Notes under the pieces: model-generated
Database searches by the model: none
Told to the model about the DNA's origin: nothing
What the model saw: only the letters and a program-made list of their open reading frames with translations
Assembly (NCBI GenBank): GCA_947498455.1
Contig: CANMKK010000002.1
Coordinates: 124,001-188,000, forward strand
Direction of reading: 5' to 3'
Source of the DNA: an uncultured Aquimarina sp.
GTDB lineage: Bacteria > Bacteroidota > Bacteroidia > Flavobacteriales > Flavobacteriaceae
DNA: 64,000 bases
Made by a program: the position numbers and the translations under genes
Shown: positions 43,878 to 53,460 of the stretch, in pieces
Layout: every line of letters starts with the position of its first letter
Numbering within the stretch: position 1 is the first letter of the stretch

Positions 43878-44972
43878 TTGAATATAACTATATTAGATTT
43901 AACAATTATCGCAAGTGGAATTGTAGGATACTTTATAAGTATCTCGTTAATCACTATTTCCTTTTATAGGAGTCGAGCAAATAACTATCTCTCTTTATCC
44001 TTATTCTTACTCTCTAGTTTAACTTTGTTAGATTGGTGTGATATAGAAAATTTCATTTTGCAATTTTTCGTTAATATCAATCTAGAATTGCTAGTGGGGG
44101 TTACACTATTCACTTATTTTCTGATTCAGATAGAACATAAATGCCTTAAAAAAAGTTGGTATAAATGGCTTTATGCCCCCTTCTTTTGCTCTGTTATTAT
44201 TGAAATTTCTATTACTTTTTTACATGCTGTTTTTGACCTTTACGATATAGGCTTTGATAGTCTTGTGTTTGAGATAAAACTTTTATTATCAATTGGATAT
44301 AGTATATTTTTAATTTTTTTGGCAAGGAGCTTAATAAAAAAATCGAATACTATTTCAAAAGAGAAAAGACGATGGTTATTAAGGCTAAACCTTTTTATTA
44401 TCTGCATTATTATAAGTTGGATTTCATCTAATATCGCAGTAGATGTATTCGATTCAGAATATGTTACAAATTTTCAATGGATACTGCTTTCTTTTTTATC
44501 GTGGTGGATATTGTATTATGGAGTGTTTCGATTACAAATAATAGTACAAAAAGACGAAATACATCAATATTTAGTGTCCAAAGGAGAAAATGATATTCGG
44601 ATAAAAAAGAAAATAAAGGAAACTACTGTTTCTAGTATCATTACCCAATTGTATATAGTAATGGAAGAGGAGAAGTTATACAAAAATCCTCTTTTAAGTA
44701 GATTAGACCTGGCAACTCGACTAGGAACCAGCGAAGGATATTTGTCACAGATTATAAATCAAGAAACTGAGAAAAGTGTGATTCAGTTTGTAAATGAATA
44801 TCGAATTGAAGCCGCCAAAAATTTATTGCATAATCCTATATTTAATAAATACTCTATTGAAGCCATTGGTATGGAAGCTGGTTTTAAATCTAAGAGTGCT
44901 TTCTATAGTGCTTTTAAAATAAATATGGGAATATCTCCAGGAGCTTTCAGGAAGCTTCAAAAAACGTCCTAA
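43878..44972 (+). CDS. AraC-family regulator with seven-membrane-helix sensor domain
   Basis: The 364-aa protein has an N-terminal half (~1-215) with seven hydrophobic segments. A cytoplasmic linker leads to a C-terminal AraC DNA-binding domain (~265-360; two helix-turn-helix units, LDLATRLGTSEGYLSQIINQ and IEAIGMEAGFKSKSAFYSAF, ending ISPGAFRKLQ). This membrane-bound AraC layout is common in Bacteroidetes. The start is TTG 43878, as no nearby ATG fits. It probably regulates the following genes (inference). Confidence 0.87.
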   Translation: MNITILDLTIIASGIVGYFISISLITISFYRSRANNYLSLSLFLLSSLTLLDWCDIENFILQFFVNINLELLVGVTLFTYFLIQIEHKCLKKSWYKWLYAPFFCSVIIEISITFLHAVFDLYDIGFDSLVFEIKLLLSIGYSIFLIFLARSLIKKSNTISKEKRRWLLRLNLFIICIIISWISSNIAVDVFDSEYVTNFQWILLSFLSWWILYYGVFRLQIIVQKDEIHQYLVSKGENDIRIKKKIKETTVSSIITQLYIVMEEEKLYKNPLLSRLDLATRLGTSEGYLSQIINQETEKSVIQFVNEYRIEAAKNLLHNPIFNKYSIEAIGMEAGFKSKSAFYSAFKINMGISPGAFRKLQKTS

Positions 44973-45131
44973 TTCGTGTAATTCTGTTGTTTTAGTACTT
45001 CTCCAGGCTTAAAATCCCTCTTTTACTTTTTTGATACGTATACTTTTACATCAATACATCAAAATAATAAAAGGGTGATGATAGCCCTATGTATTCTTAA
45101 TTAGTAACAATTTTCAAAATTAATGTGTAGT

Positions 45132-45683
45132 ATGAAAAAAGTAGTTTTTGTTTCATTGTTTTTATCTAGTTTTTATTTCGGGTTTTCGCAAAATGCAGAA
45201 AAAGCATCCGTAGAAAAATCAGTTTTTGGAATTCAAACCGGAGTTTTGGGTTTATGGGTTCATAATGAATTAAAACTATCCAATCAAATTGTTTTACGAA
45301 GTGAAATAGGAATAGCGGTTGTAGGCTTGTGGTTAGATGGTAATGGTAAAGAAAATTATCAGACTTCATTACCCGTATTAGCATTAGAACCTCGTTGGTA
45401 TTATAATTTAAACAAACGTCTAAACCAAGGCAAAAGAATAGATGGTAATAGTGGTAATTATATATCGCTGCGAGGTAGTTACTATTCCTATGACAATTCC
45501 GATACGGATAGACACAATTTAAACCAACCATTTTTAGCGGCAACTTGGGGAATTAGAAGAAATATTGGAAATCATTTTAATTATGAAGCGGGAGTTGGTG
45601 GAGGACTTGGATATGGAAACGATAATGGCAGAAGAATTGGCTTGACACCTTATCTTAATCTCAAAATAGGGTATCGTTTTTAG
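45132..45683 (+). CDS. Outer-membrane beta-barrel-like protein
   Basis: I use ATG 45132 (MKKVVFVSLFLSSFYFGFSQ, signal peptide); ATG 45123 adds three residues. The ~180-aa mature protein has alternating aromatic/hydrophobic strands (LEPRWYYNLNKRL, YISLRGSYYSYDN, TPYLNLKIGYRF) ending in Phe, as in small outer-membrane barrels. Function unknown. It follows the AraC gene and may be its target. Confidence 0.65.
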   Translation: MKKVVFVSLFLSSFYFGFSQNAEKASVEKSVFGIQTGVLGLWVHNELKLSNQIVLRSEIGIAVVGLWLDGNGKENYQTSLPVLALEPRWYYNLNKRLNQGKRIDGNSGNYISLRGSYYSYDNSDTDRHNLNQPFLAATWGIRRNIGNHFNYEAGVGGGLGYGNDNGRRIGLTPYLNLKIGYRF

Positions 45684-45786
45684 ATACAGCCCTATAACAA
45701 CGAGGTTCAACTTTCTTCAACATTAATATAGTGTAAACTTACACTTAATACACAAGTTATTTTTAAAAATTTAAAAAACTAGAATC

Positions 45787-47193
45787 ATGATAGTACCTGC
45801 AATCAAAAAAGAAATCTCACTTTTATCAATACCAAATATATGGTATCTATGTTTTCCGATATTTTTTACCTTTTCTTGTCAAACCGATGATAATACTACT
45901 CTTCCACCGGCAGAAGGCTCTATAAATGGCTTTTGGTTTTCAGAAGCACTAGGATATATTTTGGAGTTTACAGACGGAAAGGATGCAGTTTATAACATAA
46001 ATTCTGCAGGATGCTCAATTGCAGATGATGATTTTGAACTAGAAGATTTTGTTCCAAATCTAGTAAGTGCAAATGAACTGATATTAACTACTGACTTAAA
46101 TGAATCTGATTTTGAATTTACTCGATTATCAAATCAAAACCCAATTTGTGTTCCTGGTCAGATTGCAGCTACAGATGATCCAAAGGTAAATTTTGATCAT
46201 TTCTGGAATATCTTTAATGACTATTATGCTTTTTTTGACACCAGAAATATAGACTGGTCTCAGTATCAGGGTTTACAAGATCAAGTTACTGCAGATAATT
46301 TTTATGAAACAATAGAAGATCTAATAGTTTTATTAGAAGATGGGCATGTGAGTATCTATGATGAAGAGAATGGTATTGAAATTGATTCAGGGTTATCAAA
46401 ATTATTAGAAAGATTAAACGCGAACTTAAGTGGAGATTTTATTGCAGAAAGTGAAGACGATTTAGGAGATCTTTTTAATCAAAAAGCCACAACCATAGTC
46501 ACAGAATATTTAGGAGGAGATTTTGAAATAGATGAAAGAGACAATATCGTATGGGGATTGATCAATGATACGGTAGGGTACATTAATATTTTAACGATGG
46601 CAGGATACGGAAGTGACTTTAGTAATGAAATGTCAACATTGAATATTATATTAGACAGAGTGATGAACGATCTTAAAGAATCAGGAGTTTCTAAACTGAT
46701 TATCGATATACGTTTTAATGGAGGGGGACATGATACAGCAGCTTTGGATATCGTATCTCGTTTTATAGATCAAGAGCGATTATTATATACTAAAAAATAT
46801 AAGTTAGGTGATAGTTTTACAGAAAAAAGAGCTGTTTCTGTAGGACCAAAAGGAGATTTTCAGTTTACGGGAGATATCATATTACTCACGAGCCCTGCAT
46901 CTATAAGTGCAGCAGACCTTTTTGCTTTATGTATGAAAGATTTACCCTATGTAACGATTGTAGGAGAGAACACAGCTGGCGCTTTGTCTAATGTTCTTAG
47001 TCATACATTACCAAATGGTGCGGAAATTGGTGTATCTAATGAAGTATATGAAGACCCACGAGGAGTCGTTTTTGAAGTGGTGGGAATTGGACCTGAAAAT
47101 CAAGAAAATCGAGTACCATTTTTATCAACTTCAGATTTTCAGGAAGAAAAAGATAGTGGGATAGAACGATCTATCGAACTACTGCAAAAATAA
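45787..47193 (+). CDS. S41 family peptidase (C-terminal-processing-type), lipoprotein
   Basis: The 468-aa protein carries a lipobox-like N-terminal segment (FPIFFTFSC, Cys ~36), suggesting a surface or periplasmic lipoprotein. The S41 core covers ~220-450 with the oxyanion-type IIDIRFNGGGHDTAALDIV, the nucleophile Ser in SPASISAADLFAL and GENTAGAL. No PDZ domain is obvious, as in tricorn/Bacteroidetes S41 enzymes. Its 3' end was copied into 42871-42920. A strong hairpin terminator follows. Confidence 0.82.
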   Translation: MIVPAIKKEISLLSIPNIWYLCFPIFFTFSCQTDDNTTLPPAEGSINGFWFSEALGYILEFTDGKDAVYNINSAGCSIADDDFELEDFVPNLVSANELILTTDLNESDFEFTRLSNQNPICVPGQIAATDDPKVNFDHFWNIFNDYYAFFDTRNIDWSQYQGLQDQVTADNFYETIEDLIVLLEDGHVSIYDEENGIEIDSGLSKLLERLNANLSGDFIAESEDDLGDLFNQKATTIVTEYLGGDFEIDERDNIVWGLINDTVGYINILTMAGYGSDFSNEMSTLNIILDRVMNDLKESGVSKLIIDIRFNGGGHDTAALDIVSRFIDQERLLYTKKYKLGDSFTEKRAVSVGPKGDFQFTGDIILLTSPASISAADLFALCMKDLPYVTIVGENTAGALSNVLSHTLPNGAEIGVSNEVYEDPRGVVFEVVGIGPENQENRVPFLSTSDFQEEKDSGIERSIELLQK

Positions 47194-47201
47194 AGAATGT
47201 T

Positions 47202-47245
47202 GATAAACGTTCGATAAATGACATATTATTTATCGAACGCTTATC
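47202..47245 (+). terminator. Hairpin terminator of the S41 peptidase gene
   Basis: GATAAACGTTCGATAA (47202-47217) pairs with TTATCGAACGCTTATC (47230-47245), 15 of 16 positions, loop of 12. It lies 9 bp after the stop, between convergent genes. Copy 1 has the left arm only. Confidence 0.7.
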
Positions 47246-47266
47246 ATATATCAATGAACTACACTT

Positions 47267-47689
47267 TTAATAATATTTTTTATTGGATGAATTGTTTTTT
47301 AAAAGCTGATTCACCTTAGTAATTTTTTGATGTACATCAAAGGAAAATTCCTTAGAAGAATTGTTATAATGTTCTAATAAAGATTTTGTTTTTTGTAATA
47401 GCTCCTTTTTCTTTATTTGATCATTTTCAATTCTAGATTCTTCAAACAATAACTTAGCTAACATTTGTATTTTATCAATATAATTTTCTTCTTTTTCTTT
47501 AAAGAAATTGACAATATCTTCTACTTCTTGTGTATGAAAAAATATATTTTTTTCCCCTAAAAGTGTATATGTATCTTTTATCAAGGCCCTAGCATCATCA
47601 ATGTCTCCCTTATCGATCTTATTAATTATTTGATTTATAGCATCAAATACCATTTGTATCAATCGCATTAAATAGTCTTTTTGTATCAT
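47267..47689 (-). CDS. Small helical protein (copy 2, full length)
   Basis: The 140-aa, all-helical charged protein (MIQKDYLMRLIQMVFDAINQ...) is the complete version of the gene at 42996-43349. It has the 23-residue segment KEFSFDVHQKITKVNQLLKN plus NSS, flanked by NNSS repeats, which the other copy lacks. It has no signal peptide or membrane segment. The start resembles DUF6483 proteins, but the function is unknown. It converges with the S41 gene. Confidence 0.75.
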   Translation of the reverse strand: MIQKDYLMRLIQMVFDAINQIINKIDKGDIDDARALIKDTYTLLGEKNIFFHTQEVEDIVNFFKEKEENYIDKIQMLAKLLFEESRIENDQIKKKELLQKTKSLLEHYNNSSKEFSFDVHQKITKVNQLLKNNSSNKKYY

Positions 47690-47926
47690 AAGATAATATA
47701 TTTATAGTTGGTTAATCTATGCTTACAGTTGGTTTAATAGTTTTATGTTGTTAAATGTTTTTCTGTATGTTCGTTTTTGCATAATTTTTTTAATGTATAA
47801 CTAATTAATACGTCCCTTTTTAAGACGAGTTATTTAAGATATTGAAATTTATGATCTTAAATCAATAGCAATCTTAAACCTTTATTAGCCATTAATGAGG
47901 AAAAATTACTTTTATAGGTAAAAAAA

Positions 47927-48014
47927 AGAGTGGGATTGTGAGTTATGATCTTTAACGAATTTTAAATTAGCCTACCAAATATTTATCCTTAAGAAATCAT
48001 AAAAACCCCACTCT
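47927..48014. terminator. Large hairpin downstream of the LanC-like gene
   Basis: AGAGTGGG (47927-47934) pairs with CCCACTCT (48007-48014), with inner pairing TTATGAT/ATCATAA. On the minus strand it is followed by eight T's, a good intrinsic terminator ~250 bp downstream of the LanC-like stop. The rest of the 573-bp gap (47690-48262) holds the duplication end and no ORF I would trust. Confidence 0.5.
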
Positions 48015-48262
48015 CTATATTATATTTTTTTAGTAGTTAGAAGTTAAAATATTTTAGACTTCCTTTCATCAGTTTATTATTAATGTCATAACTCATTGAT
48101 TTGTTACCCTATTTTTTTTAAAAAAATCAATAATTTATCAAAAGAGTATCTTTATTAGTCACTGAATTTAAGAAGGTAAATAGTGGAATTATTTGAAAAT
48201 GAACATGTTAATATTGTTTTTACGATGCTTTTGAAATCTTGATTACTAAGTAGAAAAAAGGA

Positions 48263-49474
48263 CTAACCAATCAATAAAGCTTCTTCCCATTTGGTATCAA
48301 AATCCGCTAGATAGGAAATAATGGAGAGCCCTATTCCTGCAGTACCTTCTAGTAGATTTGCTTCCGATTCCCAGGAATCTCCAGCATGCATTTTATATCC
48401 TGCATGTCCATTTTGATGTGTTGCTATTTCTAATGCTTTTGTAGCCCAATAGGTAGTAGCTTCTTTGAATATTGTATTTCCTGTTTCTTTATATACATAT
48501 TGATATATCCTCATAACCCCAAAAGCACCATGACAGATTCCTCCATCTTTTATGAATGTTTCTTCTAGATCACGTCTTTTTGTAGTATGTTTTAAAATGG
48601 ATACTGCCTGTTGTAAGAGAATATGATCTTCTAAAATTTTTCCTGCTCGTAATAAAGATATGCCAATTCCCAAATCACCATAACACCATGCCAATCTAGA
48701 ATTGTAATTATTAGACTGTTCTGGCGTAATCCAATTGGGAAATATAGAGGTTAATTCTGATTTTGTGTGTTTGCAGCCTAAAATGTAATCTGTTATAGGT
48801 TTTAGTAATGGCTGAACCTCTGCATAAAAATCAGGATATATTGCTAACCGTGATAAAAAATTAAGGATACTGGATATCCCGTGCGATAATCCTAGATTAC
48901 ATCCTTCAACTTTTTCTTCACCCATTCTGATTTTAGATTTCCACCAAATACCCCGAGTATCTCTAATAGCAGTTTCTTTTAAAAAGAAAATTAAGCTGTC
49001 AAGATACTGTTTGTACCTTTTTTTTGAATCTTTATCTATAGCGTACTGATAGCGTTTTAAAAAGTAAAAACCATATCCCATAGCACCGTGTAGAAAGTCA
49101 TAATTGCCAGCTCGCATATCGGCATTCATCTGTTCGAATAAATGATCATCTAATTCTGGTGTAACAATGTCTTCTTCGAGTATAATAAACTCTTCTTCTT
49201 TAAGTAATTCTAGTACCCAGAAGGCCCCGGCAATACCATCACAAAACGTCGGATACGAATACCCGTTCTGAATGCGATCAAAGGCTTCTGTAATGATGTC
49301 AGACCCTTTATCCGTATGCCGATTATCATCCAGAAATTTTCCACAATAAAAATGAAATAATGCTATTCCGGAGATGCCACCTAATACTCCAATGTCTTTA
49401 TTTTTAGAAGTTTCTTCTAATAGAATAGAGCTTATTTCGGTTAGTTTAGAACGTAGTGTACTTTTTAAATTCAT
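48263..49474 (-). CDS. LanC-like lanthionine synthetase C family protein
   Basis: The 403-aa protein has the alpha/alpha-toroid pattern of the LanC family (seven GxxG-type turns). The zinc ligands are C264 (LAWCYGDLG), C314 and H315 (GGICHGAFG). D126 (NYDFLHG), H198 (GLSHG) and R260 (SRLAWCYG) match NisC catalytic positions, so the active site looks complete. LanC enzymes cyclise Cys onto dehydrated Ser/Thr in lanthipeptides; LanC-like proteins can act on other substrates. No lanthipeptide dehydratase or precursor ORF was seen nearby. Confidence 0.85.
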   Translation of the reverse strand: MNLKSTLRSKLTEISSILLEETSKNKDIGVLGGISGIALFHFYCGKFLDDNRHTDKGSDIITEAFDRIQNGYSYPTFCDGIAGAFWVLELLKEEEFIILEEDIVTPELDDHLFEQMNADMRAGNYDFLHGAMGYGFYFLKRYQYAIDKDSKKRYKQYLDSLIFFLKETAIRDTRGIWWKSKIRMGEEKVEGCNLGLSHGISSILNFLSRLAIYPDFYAEVQPLLKPITDYILGCKHTKSELTSIFPNWITPEQSNNYNSRLAWCYGDLGIGISLLRAGKILEDHILLQQAVSILKHTTKRRDLEETFIKDGGICHGAFGVMRIYQYVYKETGNTIFKEATTYWATKALEIATHQNGHAGYKMHAGDSWESEANLLEGTAGIGLSIISYLADFDTKWEEALLIG

Positions 49475-49887
49475 TTTTCAAATATAACAATCAAGAATCC
49501 CTGAATAACTGCTTCGAAAATAAAACTTTTTTAGGAGTATATTTCTAAAACGTAATTCGTGAGAATTGAATATAATATATTGATTCTTGTAGCGAAGTGA
49601 TCTTGATTCAAAAGTGTCATATTCGAATGGTATATAATCAAAAAAAGGTTATTAATATACCATTGACTTGAGAATGCCTAAGGTGTACTAATAACCAGTC
49701 TTGAAAATAAAAAACGCTTTTTTCTCTTACATAGCAATTTTATAGTTCATCAAGGATAAAAGAAAATCCAGAATCTTTCTCCTTTAAGAACACACAAAAT
49801 TAAATATTAAAGAAGAGAATTTGTAAGAAATACCCGCAATTAACAGTTGATATTTCCCTCATTTTTAAAAAGTATTTAAAGTAATTC
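49475..49887. other. Non-coding stretch with one hairpin
   Basis: No credible ORF on either strand. A near-perfect inverted repeat AATGGTATA...TATACCATT occurs at 49626-49664 and shares the ATACCAT string with the ends of the element at 49888. No lanthipeptide-like precursor (Cys plus Ser/Thr core) was visible. Confidence 0.4.
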
Positions 49888-50048
49888 ATACCAGTTGTTG
49901 TTTGAATTTACTGGAAAAGAAAATAAAGATTTTTTTGTTTCAATGAAGAAGAAAATTATGCATAGCTGGGCTACGGTTTATTTTTATTCTGAAATTGAGG
50001 CACAAAAAAGAACATTTTATTATGGTAAATTCAAATGACAAATGGTAT
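49888..50048. mobile_element. Long-hairpin MITE-like element, subfamily 2 (161 bp)
   Basis: Two 79-bp arms (49888-49966 and 49970-50048) form one palindrome with tip TAGC-TGG-GCTA. The ends read ATACCAGTTG and, inverted, ATACCATTTG, then both TTTGAATTTAC. Length, ATACnA-type ends, the TTTTGTGCC block ~45 bp from the end and the TAGC tip are shared with the ATACGATTTA elements, though the rest differs. No ORF and no obvious target-site duplication. Confidence 0.7.
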
Positions 50049-50109
50049 TAAATCCAATTAAGGGGAGTGTTACTTCCTATTTTAAAGAAATGACATGGTA
50101 GTTTTGGTA

Positions 50110-50454
50110 TTATGTATATAATTTCATTGCCATATCAAATATGGAGTGAATTTTTTCAATGGGAATATCTTTTTCAGGATCGATCATCAGGAGTTTGACA
50201 AAAGTTCTATTTCCCTGAATAAGGTCAGGATGTTCGATCTTTATTCCCTTTCCAATAGCAATATATGGAAATTGTGTTTTCTTATCGATCCATAAATAGC
50301 AAAAAATCTGATTTTGATATATGAAACAAGGAAGACGATATTTCCATTGAGGAGCAATAGCATCATTATAATTACAAATAATGGTTCTAAGCGCCAATAA
50401 ACAACTCTTTATAGGCTCTTCTTTATTTGCATAAAATGTATCGATTTCTTTCAT
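50110..50454 (-). CDS. DUF1801 domain protein (YdhG-like)
   Basis: The 114-aa protein has the DUF1801 pattern: MKEIDTFYANKEEPIKSCLL, WKYRLPCFIYQNQIFCYLWI and IAIGKGIKIEHP. The fold is found in small cytoplasmic proteins with an iron-chaperone-like or effector-binding role. It lies 5 bp after the GyrI-like gene on the same strand, so they are probably co-transcribed, a pairing often seen for these folds. Confidence 0.75.
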   Translation of the reverse strand: MKEIDTFYANKEEPIKSCLLALRTIICNYNDAIAPQWKYRLPCFIYQNQIFCYLWIDKKTQFPYIAIGKGIKIEHPDLIQGNRTFVKLLMIDPEKDIPIEKIHSIFDMAMKLYT

Positions 50455-50459
50455 ATATT

Positions 50460-50918
50460 TTATGGAGTAGCAATAAAAATTTCTACTTCTGCATTTTCAG
50501 AGTTTTGCGTTTTTTCTGCATAAATTTCGAAATCTGTAGTATATCTTCGGTCTAAATCAGCGTCCCAAATTTTCAACCATTCTGCATAAACAATTCCCTT
50601 GTTTAGATCTCCTTTTGCTACAAATTTTGTATAGTTTCCACCACCACATATTTTTGATACCATTCCTTTAGGAATGATGTCTAATGTAGATACTTTGCAA
50701 CCTAGAATGGTTGTGTATGGTTTGGTATAATCGCTTTCATAATCTGTATATATAGCATATACAGATGTATCTATTTTATTAGGGATTTTGTCGAGAATTC
50801 CTTCTGTGATAAATCGATTCCATAATGTTGGGATATCCTTTGCTGCCTGATTATTTTCATTTGTTGTTTGTACTGAAATTCCTATAATTTTAAAAGGTAC
50901 TATTTCTAAGTGTTTCAT
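50460..50918 (-). CDS. GyrI-like / AraC effector-binding domain protein
   Basis: The 152-aa SHS2-type small-molecule-binding domain has IGISVQTTNENNQAAKDIPT, then IPTLWNRFIT, and the C-terminal IVYAEWLKIWDADLDRRYTT with DFEIYAEK, typical of Cass2/GyrI-like stand-alone effector-binding proteins. No DNA-binding domain is present. Such proteins bind cationic drugs or regulate gyrase. It is the first gene of the pair with DUF1801. Confidence 0.8.
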   Translation of the reverse strand: MKHLEIVPFKIIGISVQTTNENNQAAKDIPTLWNRFITEGILDKIPNKIDTSVYAIYTDYESDYTKPYTTILGCKVSTLDIIPKGMVSKICGGGNYTKFVAKGDLNKGIVYAEWLKIWDADLDRRYTTDFEIYAEKTQNSENAEVEIFIATP

Positions 50919-51035
50919 GTATTGTTATTTTCTTCAAAAATATGCCACCTTTATGACAGATCATGTCAGAGGTGTAAAAATATATGTATTCATATTCCTG
51001 AGATAAGAAGTGTTTTAATTGATATTTTCGGATGT

Positions 51036-51551
51036 TTAATGAGTGTATTCTGATCGGTGTATTTTGTAGTAGGCTGAGTTTTCAATGCCTTTACAATTAT
51101 CGAATTTCCAGAAGTTCATGCCTAATTTTTCTAAAACACGTATAGACGCTTTATTGTCAACAGATGCACGACCAATAATTATTGGGATATCCAATGTAAT
51201 AAAACCATATTCTAAAGATGCTTTAGCAGATTCAGTCGCATATCCTTTATTCCATTCTTTTCTGAAAAACCTAAATCCAATATCTACTAGATTTTCTTCA
51301 TTTAGTTTTAGACCACACCAACCTAAGAACTCTTTAGAGTCTTTAGAAATAACGGCCCACCGACCATATCCATTTTTCTGGTAATCGGTATAGTTATTCA
51401 GAAACTTCTGAGTATCCATTATCGAATTAAAAGGAGAATCACCAGTATGTTTGATCACTAATGGATCGGTATTTAATTCATAAAGATGTGTAGCATCTAT
51501 AGTACTAAACTCTCTTAGTATCAATCTATCTGTTTCCACGATTATATTCAT
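51036..51551 (-). CDS. GNAT N-acetyltransferase, RimJ/RimL type
   Basis: The 171-aa GNAT family protein opens with the standard ETDRLILREFSTIDATHLYE. The acetyl-CoA loop is FRKEWNKGYATESAKASLEY (~95-114), followed by IIGRASVDNKASIRVLEKLG. The substrate is unknown. A 118-bp spacer separates it from the GyrI-like gene on the same strand. Confidence 0.88.
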   Translation of the reverse strand: MNIIVETDRLILREFSTIDATHLYELNTDPLVIKHTGDSPFNSIMDTQKFLNNYTDYQKNGYGRWAVISKDSKEFLGWCGLKLNEENLVDIGFRFFRKEWNKGYATESAKASLEYGFITLDIPIIIGRASVDNKASIRVLEKLGMNFWKFDNCKGIENSAYYKIHRSEYTH

Positions 51552-51825
51552 GTATCCGTAAATATTATAAATCCTTTTAAAAACTATAAAGTTATATCAT
51601 TTATTATAAGAATTTACCGAATGAATTAAAAAGGCTTCTATCTAACAGAAAACCTTACTGAAGATGAATTTAATGCATTTTTGTCTAAATAAGTGGAGAA
51701 AATTCGGATTATGGTGTAACATTTTACCAAGTTATTACATAAATATATAATAACGGTTTATACTTGATTGGATTTTGAAAAATTCAGAAGGCAGGAATCT
51801 TTAAAAACTTAAAAAAAGAGATACA

Positions 51826-53394
51826 ATGAAACAAAATTTACTTCAATTAATTACGCTACTTACTTTTTCTATTATACAAGCACAGGGAACTTGGACTGTA
51901 TACAATACGTCAAACTCGGATTTAACTTTTAATGAAATTGGTGATATAGAATTTGATAGCCACGGGAATATATGGGTTGCTTCTGATTGGAACTTCAGTA
52001 ACGTTAGTGGAATCGCAAAATTTGACGATACCAATTGGACACTGTTTAACACAGAAAATATTCAGAAAGGTACGGATGATATTCATAAAATAGAATTTAC
52101 AACTGGAGTGTTGCAAAATTGGGTTTCTGTTTATGCTACAACAGTAGTTCAATTTGCTGATGGTACACAAGCAACCATAGAGTCTTCGCACGATTATTCT
52201 ACCAATAAGCTGCAAGTAGAAATACCTGTCAATGCTACTAGTCTATTAATAAATTATTATATAGAAGACGCTTCGATGGTAGAAATGAAATTTTATAATG
52301 TTGCTACAAATGAAACGGTATCTGAAGGAACTTTTTCAAACAACATGGATTTTGAATTTGGGCATACATTTTTTCAGACTATTTCTATAGATAACATTGT
52401 TGATATTGCTATTGATAATTTGGATACTAAATGGCTAGGGACTTCTGATAAGGGATTGGTTAAATTCGATGATGTAGATTGGACAAATTATAGAACCTCT
52501 AATTCAGGGTTGCCTAACGAACGTATTAATTGTTTGGCAACAGATAGCAATAATACGATCTGGATTGGAACAGAATCGGGTCTAACAAAATTTGATGGAA
52601 CAAATTGGGAAACATATAATACTACGAATTCAGATTTACCTACAAATGCTATAATTTCAATTGCAATTGATGCAAATGATCATGTATGGATATCTACGGC
52701 TAATGAATTAGTTCAATTTACAGGCGCTGTTTGGAATATATATAATGATAATTCAGTCGGAAATTATTTTGGAAGACCTAATTCTTTAGTTATTGACGGA
52801 GATAATAAAAAATGGATGAGCTCAGGGTATGGTATCAAAAGTTTTGATGGTGTGACTTGGGAATATTTTAATTATTTAGACGATAATAATACTTCTTGTT
52901 TATTGGATTGTCAGATAACTTGTGTAAGTGTAGATACAAATAATGATATATGGATTGGAGCACACCAGGAATGTAATAATGGGGGTTTGTTGAACTTTAA
53001 TGAATGTAATGCCTATGTAAGTTCTAATTCAGAGTTACCCGATAATTCAATCATTGCTTTGAATATTGACAAGGATGGTGTCAAGTGGATAGGAACATAT
53101 AATGGTTTAGCAAAATTAGATGCATCGTTATTGAGTATACAGGATCAAAACTATGATGAACAAAAAATAATGCTTTACCAGCATCGTGCTGCTGATTATA
53201 TTACTATAGAAATAGATAACAATCTTATCCGAAATGAATTTATCATATTTGATAGTACTGGAAAAAAAGTTAAAAATGGAGTACTAGAAAATAATAGTAA
53301 TTCCATAAATATTGCAGATTTAGGTAAAAATATCTATTTTTTCATAATCAAAGGTGGTGCTAAAGATTTAGAAACAATAAAATTTGTTATATAA
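51826..53394 (+). CDS. T9SS-secreted two-component-regulator-propeller protein
   Basis: The 522-aa secreted protein has a signal peptide (MKQNLLQLITLLTFSIIQA|Q). Several Reg_prop-type blades follow (IEFDSHGNIWVASDWN, LATDSNNTIWIGTESGLTKF, IDANDHVWISTANELVQF), with a ~100-residue beta-rich insertion (about 88-185) after the first blade. The C-terminal ~80 residues form a type A T9SS sorting domain (RAADYITIEIDNNLIRNEFI ... INIADLGKNIYFFIIK). It is probably cell-surface or extracellular; the ligand is unknown. Confidence 0.82.
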   Translation: MKQNLLQLITLLTFSIIQAQGTWTVYNTSNSDLTFNEIGDIEFDSHGNIWVASDWNFSNVSGIAKFDDTNWTLFNTENIQKGTDDIHKIEFTTGVLQNWVSVYATTVVQFADGTQATIESSHDYSTNKLQVEIPVNATSLLINYYIEDASMVEMKFYNVATNETVSEGTFSNNMDFEFGHTFFQTISIDNIVDIAIDNLDTKWLGTSDKGLVKFDDVDWTNYRTSNSGLPNERINCLATDSNNTIWIGTESGLTKFDGTNWETYNTTNSDLPTNAIISIAIDANDHVWISTANELVQFTGAVWNIYNDNSVGNYFGRPNSLVIDGDNKKWMSSGYGIKSFDGVTWEYFNYLDDNNTSCLLDCQITCVSVDTNNDIWIGAHQECNNGGLLNFNECNAYVSSNSELPDNSIIALNIDKDGVKWIGTYNGLAKLDASLLSIQDQNYDEQKIMLYQHRAADYITIEIDNNLIRNEFIIFDSTGKKVKNGVLENNSNSINIADLGKNIYFFIIKGGAKDLETIKFVI

Positions 53395-53460
53395 TCAAAA
53401 TTAAATTTTATTATCTTAGAATAGAGAACTATAGGTTTTAAAAATTGATTTGTAAAATGA

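Larger units (their letters stand above)
47134..47874. repeat. Segmental duplication, copy 2 (intact version)
   Basis: Partner of 42864-43534. It contains the S41 gene 3' end in its native frame, a working terminator, the full-length 140-aa small gene and its upstream region. The upstream ends of the two copies match to AATAGCAATCT and then diverge (TAAACC here; hairpin element B in copy 1). This copy looks ancestral because the S41 gene is whole and the hairpin intact. Confidence 0.85.

Noticed and set aside
47690-50109. Lanthipeptide precursor near the LanC-like gene
   Set aside because: I read the short frames on both strands in the gaps and none has a leader plus Ser/Thr/Cys core; all end after ~10-20 codons.
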